From Orientallactaga sibirica (Eukaryota; Chordata; Mammalia; Rodentia; Dipodidae): a stretch of DNA of 64,000 nucleotides. Positions 40,528 through 50,488 of the stretch are shown here, one piece after another. The stretch's first letter is position 1, and every line of letters begins with the position of its first letter. The notes beneath the pieces are model-generated. The model searched no databases and was not told the DNA's origin. It saw nothing but the letters and a program-made list of their open reading frames with translations. Both the position numbers and the translations under genes were made by a program. The stretch spans positions 14,979,501-15,043,500 of the forward strand of contig JAEOAD010000040.1 in the NCBI GenBank assembly GCA_036365145.1. The letters are read 5' to 3'.

Positions 40528-40703
40528 TTCCATATTTCTTTATTCAAATACTTCATGTTGAGGAACTCAAGAAGGTGTTTTAGCATTTGCACTTGCAAAG
40601 CAGTGTGTCAAGAGGAGATATACACCATGTGTGCAAGAGTCAGTAGACTATAAGAGAATGCTCAAGTCCTGAGATACGTGCTCAGAGGAGGAGAGAAGTC
40701 ATC

Positions 40704-41051
40704 TGTTGCAGTCAGGTTCTCATTGCTGGCAGAAATCACCCAACCAAGAGCAGCTTTTTGGGGGAACAAAAGGTTTATTTTGGCTTATAGACTCGAGCGG
40801 GAAGTTCTATGATGGCAGTAAATGATGGTATGAGCAGAGAGTGGACATCACCCCCTGACCAACATAAAGTGGACAATCGCAACAGAAGAGTGTGCCCAAC
40901 ACTGGCAAGGGGAAACTGGCTGCAATACCCATAAGCCCACCCCCAATAATGCACTGCCTCCAGGAGGCGTTAATTCCCAAACCTCTGTCAGCTGGGAACC
41001 TGGCATTCAGAACACCTAAGTTTATGGGGACACCGGAATCAAACCACCACA
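40704..41051 (-). mobile_element. Solitary LTR-like element
   Basis: Complete reverse copy of the family at 6925-7273: TGTTGCAGTCAGGTTCTCAT at the left, AAAGGTTTATTTTGGC (polyA signal region reversed), and GGAATCAAACCACCACA at the right. Flanks TCATC and TCCTC could be an imperfect 5-bp TSD. Confidence 0.68.
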
Positions 41052-41241
41052 TCCTCCAACCAGGGAACATCAGCAGACATGTGTCCACTCAGTGTGTTTC
41101 CACCTCCGTGGTCTTAACCATACAGCCTGGTTGCAGAAAAGGTGAAAAATGAGAGGGATTGATGAGTAAGACTGGAAGAGGGTGTTCCCATGCGAAGAAT
41201 GGCAGGCAAGTAGTCAAACAAATGTAATAAGAAATAGCAAG

Positions 41242-41436
41242 AGGCTAGAGAGATGGCTCAGTGGTTAAAGGCACTTGCTTGCAAAGCCTGATGGCTCGGG
41301 TTCAATTCCCCAGCCAACCAAATAAAGTTGGGTAATCATTTGTTTGCAGCAGCAAGAGACCCTGGGCACACGCGCGTACCTGCGTGAGTGCACACACACA
41401 TACACACACACGCGCACACACACACACACACACACA

Positions 41437-41471
<35 letters not shown>

Positions 41472-41480
41472 AACAGAGAA
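41242..41480 (+). mobile_element. tRNA-derived SINE with (CA)n(CT)n
   Basis: Forward copy (GAGGCTAGAGAGATGGCTCA) with the middle shortened, then CA repeats (41391-41438) and (CT)n (41440-41466). Confidence 0.88.
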
Positions 41481-41509
41481 GAAACAGTGGAAAAACACTG
41501 CTATATATG

Positions 41510-41836
41510 TGCATGTTGCATGTATGTGGGGGTGCACACGTGTGTGAAAGTGTATCTGCGTGTGTTTGTGCACAGGTGTAGAGGCCAGAGGATAACCTTG
41601 GCTGTCATTCCTTCAAACACCATTTAGAGACGGAGTCTCGTCCCATTGGCCTGGACTTAGGCTACACTGCTTGAGCAGCCAGCCCCGGGGAGCCACTTAT
41701 CTCTACTTCTCCAGTGCTGGGATTACAAGCACGCCACCATGCCTGGCTGGTTTTGGTATAGGGGTTCTGGGGATCAAATTCAGGTCCTCATATCTGCAAG
41801 GCAAGTACTTAACCAACAGACCTAACTTCCCAGCCC
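41510..41836 (-). mobile_element. B4-type SINE
   Basis: Reverse B4 in textbook order: GTGTGTTTGTGCACAGGTGT, GAGGCCAGAGGATAACCTTG, a GAGACGGAGTCTCG B1-like part, GCTGGGATTACAAGCACGCC, then a GGGGATCAAATTCAGGTCC box B complement and CTTCCCAGCCC. Confidence 0.82.
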
Positions 41837-41844
41837 AATTCTAT

Positions 41845-41960
41845 TCATCCTTCCTTCCATCCATTCTAGAAATAATTGTTGAACACCTGCCATGTACAAG
41901 ACACATTTAAGGCTCAAAAAACCCATTGGAGAACAGAGATGACCTCTCTCCAAATACTTA
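41845..41960. mobile_element. Ancient mammalian repeat fragment (L2/MIR class)
   Basis: ATTCATCCTTCCTTCCATCC, then AATAATTGTTGAACACCTGC and CATGTACAAGACAC follow the widespread "caacaaatatttattgag..." type of old repeat. Exact family uncertain. Confidence 0.4.
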
Positions 41961-43105
41961 GATTCTATCATGGGAAGACTGATTCTGAAAATACAGACTC
42001 TGAGAAACTAAAGAAGTAGGAAGATGTGGCCCCCGACCCGAAGAACGGGGAGATTTGAAGTATGTCAGAAAAGGAGGCAGTTGAAACAAGGTGGTGATGG
42101 GCAAACCCATCACATGGCCACTTTCACCCCACTGGCTCTCCCCGTCCTCCTCCCCTCCATCTGTCTGTCCATCTATCACACCAGCCTTAGAAACCGTGAC
42201 ATTCTTAAGTCAGTGTCTTAGGACAAATTCTCCCTGCTGCTCTGACCATCCCAAACAGCCAAGCACTCATCCGAACCCATCTGAAAGATGCTGTTACCCC
42301 ACAAGGTTATATGATCTGGGTCCAAGGCTGAGTGTGGTGCCTGATGTTTCTTGACCCTCCTGAAAGATGCTGTTACCCCAGAAGGTTATGATCTGGGTCC
42401 AAGGCTGAGTGTGGTGCCTGATGTTTCCTGTTCCCCAAGCCAAGTCAGGCTTGTTGGCTTCCTGTTTACCACATCCCACATTGCCCCCTTTTACAGGAGA
42501 GGGTCAACTATTCGGACAAGGTTGAGGACAAAGTCTTCCTGGGCATGCACAGCCAATGGCTTTATTGCAAAACACCCCCACCAGCTCGGAGGAGGCATTA
42601 AAGGAATGTGGCTTGTGACTCTGGAAGGGAGTGCAGAATTCCGCTGTAGAAACACAACCATCTCCAGCACGCTGGCCTGGATTCCCAAGTAAACAATTCC
42701 CGTGGAATGCAAAAGGAATGAGCAAATCTGCTCCAGAGAAGAACCTGGGAAGGGGAGGGACTTATGGAATAAGGGCTTTTTCTAGCAACTCATTGAGGAG
42801 GTGGTTCAGTCTAGACAAGCCCACGTGAGCACACGGGGGTGCGGACTCGAGACGAGGACTCTAATGCTTCATCCCTTAGTGACCCCGAGCCACTGTCTCT
42901 TGATCCCCAACGAATCACAGGCACACACACGTAAGTCATGCAGCATTTTCTTGCCCAGTGAGCACACGTGACCTCTGCCCCATGTGTTTTCTGGCAAGAC
43001 TTCATTATTTTTTCTGGTTGGAACGTAGCAGAGTGTTCCGGGATGCTGTGAGCTGGTTGAGACAATGCTGAGATTGGGTGCTGGAAACTCAAAAACAACA
43101 AAACA
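41961..43105. other. Repeat-poor block
   Basis: About 1.1 kb with no SINE or L1. It contains a 79-bp-period tandem duplication. ORFs up to 113 codons show no domain, and part of one simply reflects the duplication. Confidence 0.45.
42281..42428. repeat. Tandem duplication, 79-bp period
   Basis: CTGAAAGATGCTGTTACCCC starts at 42281 and again at 42360. The units are nearly identical, with a 2-bp difference (GGTTATATGATC against GGTTATGATC). Confidence 0.95.
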
Positions 43106-43109
43106 AAAC

Positions 43110-43455
43110 AAAACAAAAAAACTAAAAGCCTTGTGTTTGTGTCTATGCTCATGTGTATGTGGGTGCACATGTGTTTTTTGGGGACACGTGTGGGTGCACA
43201 TGTGTGTATGGGGGACATCCTTGGATATGATTATCTAGGAATACTATTCACTTTTTTTTTTTTGAGACAGGGCCTGGAGCTTTCTAAGTAGTCGCAACCG
43301 CTTGACCAGCAAGCCTCAGGGATCCACCTGTCTCCACCTCCCCACTGCTGACGTCATAGATACTCATCACCACATCCTGCTTCCCCCACCTTGGGATCTG
43401 GGAATTGAACACAGAAGCAAAGCACTCCACTGACTGAGCTAGCTCCTCAACTTAA
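43110..43455 (-). mobile_element. B4-type SINE
   Basis: Reverse B4: GTGTTTGTGTCTATGCTCAT, poly-T then GAGACAGGGCCTGGAGC, GGATCCACCTGTCTCCACCT, GGGAATTGAACACAGAAGCA and a GACTGAGCTAGCTCCTCAAC head. Confidence 0.78.
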
Positions 43456-43662
43456 AAAAAAATTATTTAATTTTTTGAGAGAGAAAGAGAGAGAGAGATA
43501 GGCAAGGAGAGAGAGTGGGCCAGGGCCTCTAGCCACTGCAAACAAATTCCAGATGCATGCACCATCTTGTGTATCTGACTTATGTGGGTACTAGGGAATT
43601 GAACCTGGGTGCTTAGCCTTCAGAGGCAAGGACCTTAACTGCTAAGCCAACTCTCCAGCCCT
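43456..43662 (-). mobile_element. tRNA-derived SINE, type A
   Basis: Reverse copy immediately after the B4 head. The tail is AAAAATTATTTAATTTTTTG and the head ends CAACTCTCCAGCCC. Confidence 0.92.
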
Positions 43663-43679
43663 CTCTCTCCTCAACTCTT

Positions 43680-43806
43680 TTGTTTTTTTAGTCCAAGCTG
43701 ACCTGGAATTCACTCTGTAGTCTCAGGCTGGCTTCGAGTTCACAGCGATCCTCCTACCTCTGCCTCCTGAGTGCTGGGATGAAAGGCGTGCGCCACCACT
43801 CCTGGC
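43680..43806 (-). mobile_element. B1 SINE, short
   Basis: Reverse copy lacking the GAGGTAGGGTCTCAC segment: the tail passes directly to AGTCCAAGCTGACCTGG. Confidence 0.9.
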
Positions 43807-44384
43807 TTCTTCTCAACTTTTAAGGGCCTTACATAGTAAGGGATAATTTTGTTTCAAGAACTGACGTCCATTCAAGCTGATTTAAAAATTCTGTGGTGGT
43901 GTGGGGAGAACGCCTTTGTGAGGCATCTTATACCGGGGGATGGTTGCAACAGCAAGCTTCAGAGGACCTGGGACAGTAGCTGAGGACTGAGTCCACGCTG
44001 AAGGCGTCTCTCTCCACAGCTGCCCTCCTTGCTATCCCCTGCACATGCAGACCCAGTTCCGGCTTTGTATAGGTCAAGTTCTCAAGAGACGTTAATCAGG
44101 GTTTCTGGATCCCAGTCCCAAATTCCTGCAGACAGACTTGGCACACCTTAGCTTGGCTGTTGAGCCAGGAATGACTGCAGAAGTCTCTAGAAAGCAAGCT
44201 GCGATGAAAGTGGAAGATGAGGGGAGTGTTTCAGTGAAAGGGGCTTAGCTGGACAAATATTCCAGAAAACGCCCACTGCATGGTTTTCAGTAACTGGGAA
44301 AAAGTTCCATAGACCGAAACATACCCAGCGCCGTGGATTGGGATATAAACTGGCTGCTGCTCAGTGCGTGAAGTTTATGCCACC
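43807..44384. other. Repeat-poor stretch
   Basis: Unique sequence, no repeat family or gene recognised. It leads into an MLT1-like LTR. Confidence 0.4.
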
Positions 44385-44745
44385 AGCAGGCCTATCACGA
44401 GATAGTGACAGGATCCACCGTGCCCAGCTACACAGTGGCCCCCCCATGGTCCCCTGCTCCTAGACCTCATGGCCTTGCATAGTCACCTGACCTTATCAAT
44501 AGGGTGGGACAGAAGTGAGATTAGGCCACAGAAGACTGACTTCCATCTTGCTTGCTCTCTGCAGCTCTTCTCTTCTTCCTAGTCTCCTGAACGAGCTTGG
44601 AAAGGGATCCTCCCCAGCGTGAGCATTGAGATGCAGAAGTCACGGCCAGCTTCTCAGAGAGCCTAATCCAGGGACCACACAGAATTTACCGGGAGAAACA
44701 GAGATGGTCAATTGCTTAAGCCACTAGCTTTGGATGAATTGTTAA
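44385..44745 (+). mobile_element. MLT1-like ancient LTR
   Basis: Order typical of MLT1: GTGAGATTAGGCCACAGAAG, GACTTCCATCTTGCTTGCTC, GAGCTTGGAAAGGGATCCTC, CCAGCGTGAGC, then TTGCTTAAGCCACTAGCTTT near the end. Strongly decayed; no internal region seen. Confidence 0.68.
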
Positions 44746-45039
44746 AGAGGAAAAAGAAAAAAAGAATGCCAGCCTTCTTCCATTTTGTGCCTCTGCCATC
44801 TTCTGGGTGTCACCCTCTTCCACTTGGTGCAGAGTGAGTCACCACCATGCTTGGATCCCAGCCAGCAGGAGGAAGGAAAGGAAACGAGAAAGACATGACT
44901 GGTGTTTTTTCACAGGGAATTTGGAAGTTGTACATAATGTTTCCATTCACAACCCACTGACCAGGACACAGTTGCACGACTGCCTGGGGCTTCTTAGGAA
45001 AGTTGAAGGAGCAGCCTTGTGCTCAAATAAAAATCAGGG
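44746..45039. other. Repeat-poor stretch
   Basis: Short unique sequence. A 105-codon ORF beginning here runs into the next SINE and is rejected. Confidence 0.4.
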
Positions 45040-45242
45040 GATTTATTTGTTTATCTATTATTTATTTATATATTTGCACAAGTGTGTGTGGGGGCACACC
45101 AGGGTTTCTTGTCTCTGTAAATAAATGCCAGATGTACGCACCACTTTTTGCATTCTGCTTTACGTGGATGCTGGGGAGTTGAACTCAGGCCCGCAAGCTT
45201 TGTAAGCAAGCTCCTTTAATCACTGAGCAATCTCCCCAACCC
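45040..45242 (-). mobile_element. tRNA-derived SINE, old
   Basis: Reverse copy with TATTTATTTATATATTTGC tail and GGGGAGTTGAACTCAGGC. The head ends CAATCTCCCCAACCC. Confidence 0.86.
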
Positions 45243-45264
45243 CCATTTTAAAATTTATTTATTT

Positions 45265-45396
45265 GAGCTGGGCCTGATGGCACACACCTTTAGTCCCAGC
45301 ACTCAGGAGGCAGAGGTAGGGAGGGTCGCTATCATTTTGAGGCCACCCTGAGACAACATAGTGAATTCCAGGTCAGCCTGGGCTAGAGTGAGACCC

Positions 45397-45446
<50 letters not shown>

Positions 45447-45462
45447 AAGAAAAGAAAAAGTA
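45265..45462 (+). mobile_element. B1 SINE with long A-rich tail
   Basis: Forward copy (GCTGGGCCTGATGGCACACA) ending GAGTGAGACCCT, then A26 and AAAAG repeats to about 45462. Confidence 0.92.
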
Positions 45463-45602
45463 TTTATTTGCGTGTGTATGTGCATGCACCAAGGTTTCTT
45501 GCCCCTGCAAATGACTGCTCATCAGGCTTTACGTGGGTGGCTGGGGAATTGAACTCTGGCTGACAAACAAGCACCTTTTACCACTGAGCCATCTCCCCAC
45601 AC
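45463..45602 (-). mobile_element. tRNA-derived SINE, shortened
   Basis: Reverse copy with a GCGTGTGTATGTGCATGCAC run, a deletion at CCAGATG and the head ending CCATCTCCCCACACCC. Confidence 0.85.
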
Positions 45603-45639
45603 CCAAGGATTATGTTACAGTGGAAAAATAAGAGCACAG

Positions 45640-45865
45640 GGGGCTGGAGAGATGGCTTAGTGGTTAAGGCAATTGCCTGCAAAGCCAAAGGATCCCGGTT
45701 CGATTTTCCAGGATCTACATAAGCCAGATGCACAAAGGAATGCATGCATCTGGAGTTCGTTTGCAGTGGCTGGAGGCCCTTGGCATACCCATTCTCTCTC
45801 CCTCTCTCTCTGCCTCTTTGTCTCTCTCTCAAAAAATAAATAAATAAAATATATTTAAAAAAAGA
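45640..45865 (+). mobile_element. tRNA-derived SINE, type A
   Basis: Forward copy, well preserved (GGGCTGGAGAGATGGCTTAG), with a CT tract (45792-45830) and an (AAAT)n tail. Confidence 0.94.
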
Positions 45866-46540
45866 AAGAAAAATAAGAGTGCATCTGCTAGGAGATGATT
45901 TACAGTTTGTACCGCACACACCGACACCCCACCCCAGGTGTCTTTACACACACGATGAGGTTGTAGTTGTGTTATAGTCTGGACTATTATGAAGAACCCA
46001 AGATGAGCCCCAGAGTAGACCTCCATTGACCTAGTAATGAGCCTGCATGACAGCTGACAATTGTATGTCTGCTGGACAAGTGAATGAGCAGAAGTTGAGG
46101 CCCTGCCTGCGAGTTCTTCAGGGTCACACCCCTGGTTTCTGCTTCTCACTCTAGAGCACTCTTTGTTACCAAAGGGCAACTTTCGAGCACTTATTTTAGG
46201 GTAGAACTGAGTGCACAGCATGAAAATGAGGAGACAGTGACACATAGCAGAGCCTTCATGACAATCCCTGGCAGCCCCGGCATCATTTTTTCCTGCCAGA
46301 CCCAAATGGTTTGGTTTGGAGCCCCTAGTGAGTACTGAGGCGGCCTTACATCACCCCGTGCTCATCATTGGCCTATCATCGCTAGCTATTCAAAACACCT
46401 GAACTCAATTGGCTTCTCAGGTGAGAAGACAAAGGCGTCACCCCCTTTATAATTTCTCAAAAAGAAAGAAAGATGGAAAGAATGGTTCCATCTGTGAAAG
46501 CAGCTTTGCTGGGATTTTTCTTTTTCAGAGGTTCACATAA
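45866..46540. other. Repeat-poor stretch
   Basis: Unique sequence. A 158-codon minus ORF (45829-46305) begins outside and ends in the SINE tail; without a domain I treat it as chance. Confidence 0.4.
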
Positions 46541-46872
46541 ATAAAGTCCCTTTTTTCTTGGAAGATTATGTCCTGGGTGAACTGGAATACTAGTTCATAA
46601 GAGGTCCTCAGTAAATGTTTGTCAGGGCTGGGGAAATAGCTTAGCGGTTAAGGCATTTGCCTGCAAAACCCAAGGACCTTGGCTTAATTCCCCAGGATCC
46701 ATGTAAGCCAGATGCACAAGGGGGTGCATGCATCTGGAGTTTGTTTGCAGTGGCTAGAGGCCCTGGTGTGCCCATTCTCTTTTTCTATCTGCCTCTCTTT
46801 CTCTCTCTCTCTCAAAGAAATAAATGAAATATATTTAAATGGAAATATATTTAAATGTTTGTCGAACGAATC
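46541..46872 (+). mobile_element. MIR 3' end split by a SINE
   Basis: GAGGTCCTCAGTAAATGTTT before the SINE and GTCGAACGAAT after it, together the MIR terminal pattern. Confidence 0.55.
46624..46851 (+). mobile_element. tRNA-derived SINE, type A
   Basis: Forward copy with exact 12-bp TSD TAAATGTTTGTC at 46612-46623 and 46852-46863. CT tract 46787-46814. It reads ATGCACAAGGGGGTGCATGC at the variable site. Confidence 0.95.
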
Positions 46873-47035
46873 AGCTGGGTGTGGTGGCACACACCTCTAA
46901 TCCCTGGGGGGGGGGGTGCGGGGGACAGAGGTGGGAGGTTCAAGGCCACCATGAGACTACATAGTGAATTCCAGGTCGGCCCGGGCCAGAGCGAGACCTT
47001 ACCTCAAAAAGCAAAAAACAACAACAACAAAAATT
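46873..47035 (+). mobile_element. B1 SINE with a G-run expansion
   Basis: Forward copy in which the CAGCACTCGGGAGG region became a run of nine or more G (46906-46915). The tail is ACAACAACAAC. Confidence 0.9.
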
Positions 47036-47480
47036 CGCAATTTCATTCCAGTCATTGGTGACGCCCAGAGGCCACTCTTGCCAACCCCACCCTGTCATCG
47101 TCCATGTCCAACCTCTCATTTTTCACTTAGAAACAGGATCTCTGTGTTTCAGCTTCTTAGCTGTGTTTGCAGCTAGATGCAGCCACGTGTCCGCACTTGG
47201 TCAGTGGAATGTGAAAGCAAGTGCTGTGTACAACATGTGGCTCATCTCCCGGCCACCGGGTGATGGTGGAAGTGACACGCATAGCAGCATTCTTGCACTC
47301 AGAGGCCAAGCGGAGAAGGGTAGACATCTCAAAGCCAAATGCCCACATGGGCCGGTGGATTTGAACCATCCGGCTGTCCAAGACAACCTGCTATGCTCTA
47401 CACATTTAGCATGAGAGACAAGCTTCCATCTTATTTAAGTCTTATTTAGTCTGGCTTCTGGCTTAAAAATATATAAGGCT
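47036..47480. other. Ancient LTR-like fragment in unique DNA
   Basis: About 47150-47450 has the feel of an old LTR (GTCAGTGGAATGTGAAAGCA, then TTTAGCATGAGAGACAAGC). Too decayed to name. An ORF of 119 codons crosses it and is not supported. Confidence 0.3.
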
Positions 47481-47481
47481 T

Positions 47482-47690
47482 GGGCTGGAGGGATGGCTTA
47501 GCGGTTAAGGCATTTGCCTGCAAAGCCAAAGGACCCAGGTTCGATTCCCCATGACCCATGTTAGCCAGATGCACAAGGGGACACAGGCATCTGGAGTTCA
47601 TTTGCAGTGGCTGAAGGCCCTGGCACACCCATTCTCTCTCTCCCTCTTTATCTGTCAAATAAATAAATAATTTAAAATATTATATATAGA
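47482..47690 (+). mobile_element. tRNA-derived SINE, type A
   Basis: Forward copy with GCTTAGCGGTTAAGGC and GGTTCGATTCCCC preserved, CT tract and (AAAT)n tail, then a short (TATAGA)n. Confidence 0.95.
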
Positions 47691-47808
47691 TATAGATATG
47701 GCTTAGTATAACTGTTTGAGGCATTGCTTAGCAGCTGTTTAAGATTTCTTTTTTGCTCTTAAGCTGTATGAGCAATCTAAAAATGCTTAATATGCATTTA
47801 TTTAAAAT

Positions 47809-47975
47809 TTTTTTTTTTTTTTTTTTTTTTGGTTTTGCGAGGTAGGGTCTCCCTCTGGTCCAGGCTGACCTGGAATTAACTATGTAGTCTCAGGGTGGCC
47901 TCGAACTCTCGGTGATCCTCCTACCTCTGCCTCCCGAGTGCTGGGATTAAAGGCATGCGCCACCACGCCCGGCTT
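47809..47975 (-). mobile_element. B1 SINE, young-looking
   Basis: Reverse copy with a poly-T tail of about 23 nt and exact 14-bp TSD CATTTATTTAAAAT at 47795-47808 and 47976-47989. It shares the TTTTGCGAGG change with the B1 at 20481. Confidence 0.96.
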
Positions 47976-48182
47976 CATTTATTTAAAATATTTTTATTTA
48001 TTTGCAAGCAGAAAGGCAAGGGTTGAAAGGGAGAGGAGAGAAAGAGAGAGGGAGAACAAGTATGTGCTGGCTCACTAGCTCTTGTCACTGCAAACAAACT
48101 TCACATAGGCCTGGGGAATTGAGCCTGGGCTGGCAGGCTTTGTAAGCAAGTGCCTCTAACTGCTGAGTTATTTCTCCAGCCC
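47976..48182 (-). mobile_element. tRNA-derived SINE, old
   Basis: Reverse copy whose AT-rich tail was the B1 target. The middle is shortened (AAACTTCACATAGGCC). The head ends TATTTCTCCAGCCCC. Confidence 0.87.
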
Positions 48183-48427
48183 CCTTCCTGTGCACTTAAA
48201 ACCTGTAAGGTATTTTTAGAACTAGCTGGTAAAAATTCTCTAAAGTGATTCCAACAGCATGAAGGACAACCCATTCCCAGGTCAAGATAATCTCCAGAAA
48301 AAAAAAACAAAAACACCTTGTATCTGATTCATTAAACACCACTCTCTACCTTTGCAAAATAGAGATTCTATTAGAAAAGAGGCGATTAGAAAATGTTGGT
48401 GAGTGAGCAAAATATTTCCTTTCTGTG
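48183..48427. other. Repeat-poor stretch
   Basis: Short unique interval; no feature recognised. Confidence 0.4.
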
Positions 48428-48586
48428 AAAATTGTTTTTGTTGTTGTTGCTTTTTGTTTTTGTTTTTTGAGGTAGGCTGACCTGGAATTCACTCTGTATT
48501 CTCAGGGTGGCCTCGAATTCATGGTGATCCTCCTACCTCTACGTCCCGAGTGCTGGGATTAAAGGTGTGCACCACCATACCCGGCT
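48428..48586 (-). mobile_element. B1 SINE with internal deletion
   Basis: Reverse copy with (TTG)n tail; GAGGTAGGCTGACCTGG shows loss of about 22 bp (the GTCTCACTCTAG part). Confidence 0.9.
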
Positions 48587-48769
48587 TGGTTTTTTGTTTT
48601 GTTTTGTTTTTAATTGAAAAGGCAAATCCATTTTTTTTTCATGGGTTGAGTGTAAAACATTCCACCTAGGCACTGGAATGCTTATCGTGTGACAATACAG
48701 GCTGCATATCTACTGGTTCATAGGACATTCTGAAAGTCCACAAAACATCCAATTAAGGAAATGGAATAG

Positions 48770-48960
48770 GGCTGGAGAGCTGGCTCAGAGGCTAAAGGCA
48801 TTTGCTTGCAAAGCCTGCTGGCCTGGATTTGATTCCTTAGTACCTGTGTAAAGCCAGATGCACAAAGTGGCACATACATCTGGAATTTGTTTATACTGTC
48901 AGGAGGCCCTGGTATGCCTACACTCCTCTCTCTCTCTCTGTGTGACAAGTAAATACACAT
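48770..48960 (+). mobile_element. tRNA-derived SINE
   Basis: Forward copy (GGGCTGGAGAGCTGGCTCAG), box B GGATTTGATTCC, short CT tract and AAGTAAATACAC tail. Confidence 0.9.
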
Positions 48961-48964
48961 TTTT

Positions 48965-49128
48965 TAAAAAAATATTTATATCTTTATTTGAGAGAGAGAG
49001 AGAAACAGGGAGAATATGGACATGCCAGGGCCTCTAGCCACTGCAAACAGACTCCAGATGCATGCACCATCTTGTGCATCTGGATTTATGTGGGTGCTGT
49101 GCCTTAGCCACTGAGGAATCTCTTCAGC
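48965..49128 (-). mobile_element. tRNA-derived SINE, box B deleted
   Basis: Reverse copy that jumps from GGGTGCTGTGCC directly to TTAGCCACTGAGG, losing box B. The head ends AATCTCTTCAGCTCC. Confidence 0.87.
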
Positions 49129-49130
49129 TC

Positions 49131-49291
49131 CATTTTTTTTTTTTTTTGGTTTTTTTGAGGTAGGGTCTCACTCTAGCTCAGGCTGACCTGGAATTCACTA
49201 TGTATTCTCAGGGTGGCCTCGAACTCATGGCAATCCTTCTACCTCTGCCCCCCAAGTGCTGGGATTAAAGGCATGCACCACCATGCCCGGC
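49131..49291 (-). mobile_element. B1 SINE
   Basis: Reverse copy with T16 tail; ends CACCATGCCCGGCTGG. The flanking GCTCCAT on both sides (about 49126 and 49294) may be a TSD. Confidence 0.92.
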
Positions 49292-49529
49292 TGGCTCCAT
49301 ATTTTTTAAAAAACGAAATGGAATAATGAATCATGTGTTACAAAGTGGACACGCGGCCTTGTGTTGGCCACTCTGAGTTTTCTGCCTGAAGGCCTCATCG
49401 CAAACCCTGTCCCTGTCTTCTGTGTTCTTCTCATGTGTTATTTCTTCTTTTCCTTTCCTTCCACTTTCTTCCCTCCTTTCCTTTGCCTTTTCTTTCTTTT
49501 TAATTATTTAATTTATTTTCATAAGACTT

Positions 49530-49749
49530 TTTAAAATATTTTATTTATTTATTTGAGATAGAAAGAGGCATATAGAGAGAGGGAGGGAGAGAGAGAGAAT
49601 GGGAGTGTCAGGGCCTCCAGCCACTGCAATTGAACTCTAGATGCATGTGCCACCATATGTAGCTGGCTTATGTGGGTACTGGGGAATAGAACTTAGGTGC
49701 TTTGGCTTCATAGGCAAGCAGCTTAACCACTAATCCATCTGTCTAGCCA
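49530..49749 (-). mobile_element. tRNA-derived SINE
   Basis: Reverse copy with ATTTTATTTATTTATTTGAG tail and a GA-rich run. The head ends CATCTGTCTAGCC. Confidence 0.9.
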
Positions 49750-49752
49750 TTA

Positions 49753-50098
49753 ATTTATTTTTTTATTGACAACTCCATAATTATAGACAATAACCCATTG
49801 TAATTCCCCCCACACACTTTTCCCTTTGCAACTCCACTCTCCATCATACCCCTTCCCTCTCAATCAGTCTCTCTTTCATTTTAATGTCATCATCTTTCCC
49901 TCCTATTAGGATGGTCTTGTGTAGGTAGTGTCAGGCACTATCCAGGCCATTTTGTGTTTGGAGGAGCACATTGTAAGGAGTTTTACTCTTCTTTTGGCTC
50001 TTACATTCTTTCCGCCACCTCTTCCGCAATGGCCCCTGAGCCTTGGAAGGTGGGTTCGAGATGTTTCAGTGCTGAGCACTCCTCTGTCCCTTCTTCTT
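49753..50098 (-). mobile_element. LINE-1 3' end, copy 5
   Basis: Starts at the left with TTATTTTTTTATTGACAACT. Lacks a 14-bp segment present in the other copies (GTCAGGCACTATCCAGGCC). Truncated 5' after CTGTCCCTTCTTCT. Confidence 0.66.
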
Positions 50099-50488
50099 TT
50101 GCTTTTTCTTTCTGCAGTGCCAAGTATGTAACCCAGGTTTCATGCACGCTAAGTAAGCTCTCGACCACTGAGCTCCAATCAGCCTCACAGGTTGAATTTT
50201 CAATGACAAAGTCTTGACATTTGGCCTGGATCTTTCTAAAAGAACCCAAGAAGTAATGTGGGTATTTGCCTCATGCTGGGTAGACCTGACTTAACACCTG
50301 AATTTGTCATAACACCACTTCCCCTTTGAGCCATGGAGCACTAGCCTGCTTCGTGGATTTTCTTATATTCCTGAACACAAATGAGAAGAAAGGTATGTGT
50401 GTGTGTGCGTGTGTGTGTGTGTGTGTGTGTGCCATACATGTTTATGTATAACTGAATGTACATCACATTTTCTAACTAGAAAGTAATC
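50099..50488. other. Mixed sequence with tRNA-like SINE scrap and (GT)n
   Basis: 50117-50180 (AACCCAGGTTTCATGCACGC, then CTCTCGACCACTGAGCTCC) looks like a reverse SINE head. (GT)n is at 50396-50430. The rest is unique. Confidence 0.45.

Noticed and set aside
46124..46240. Possible small structured RNA near 46.1-46.2 kb
   Set aside because: Apparent inverted segments are short and explained by chance; nothing matches U6, 7SK, Y RNA, 5S or vault RNA by eye.
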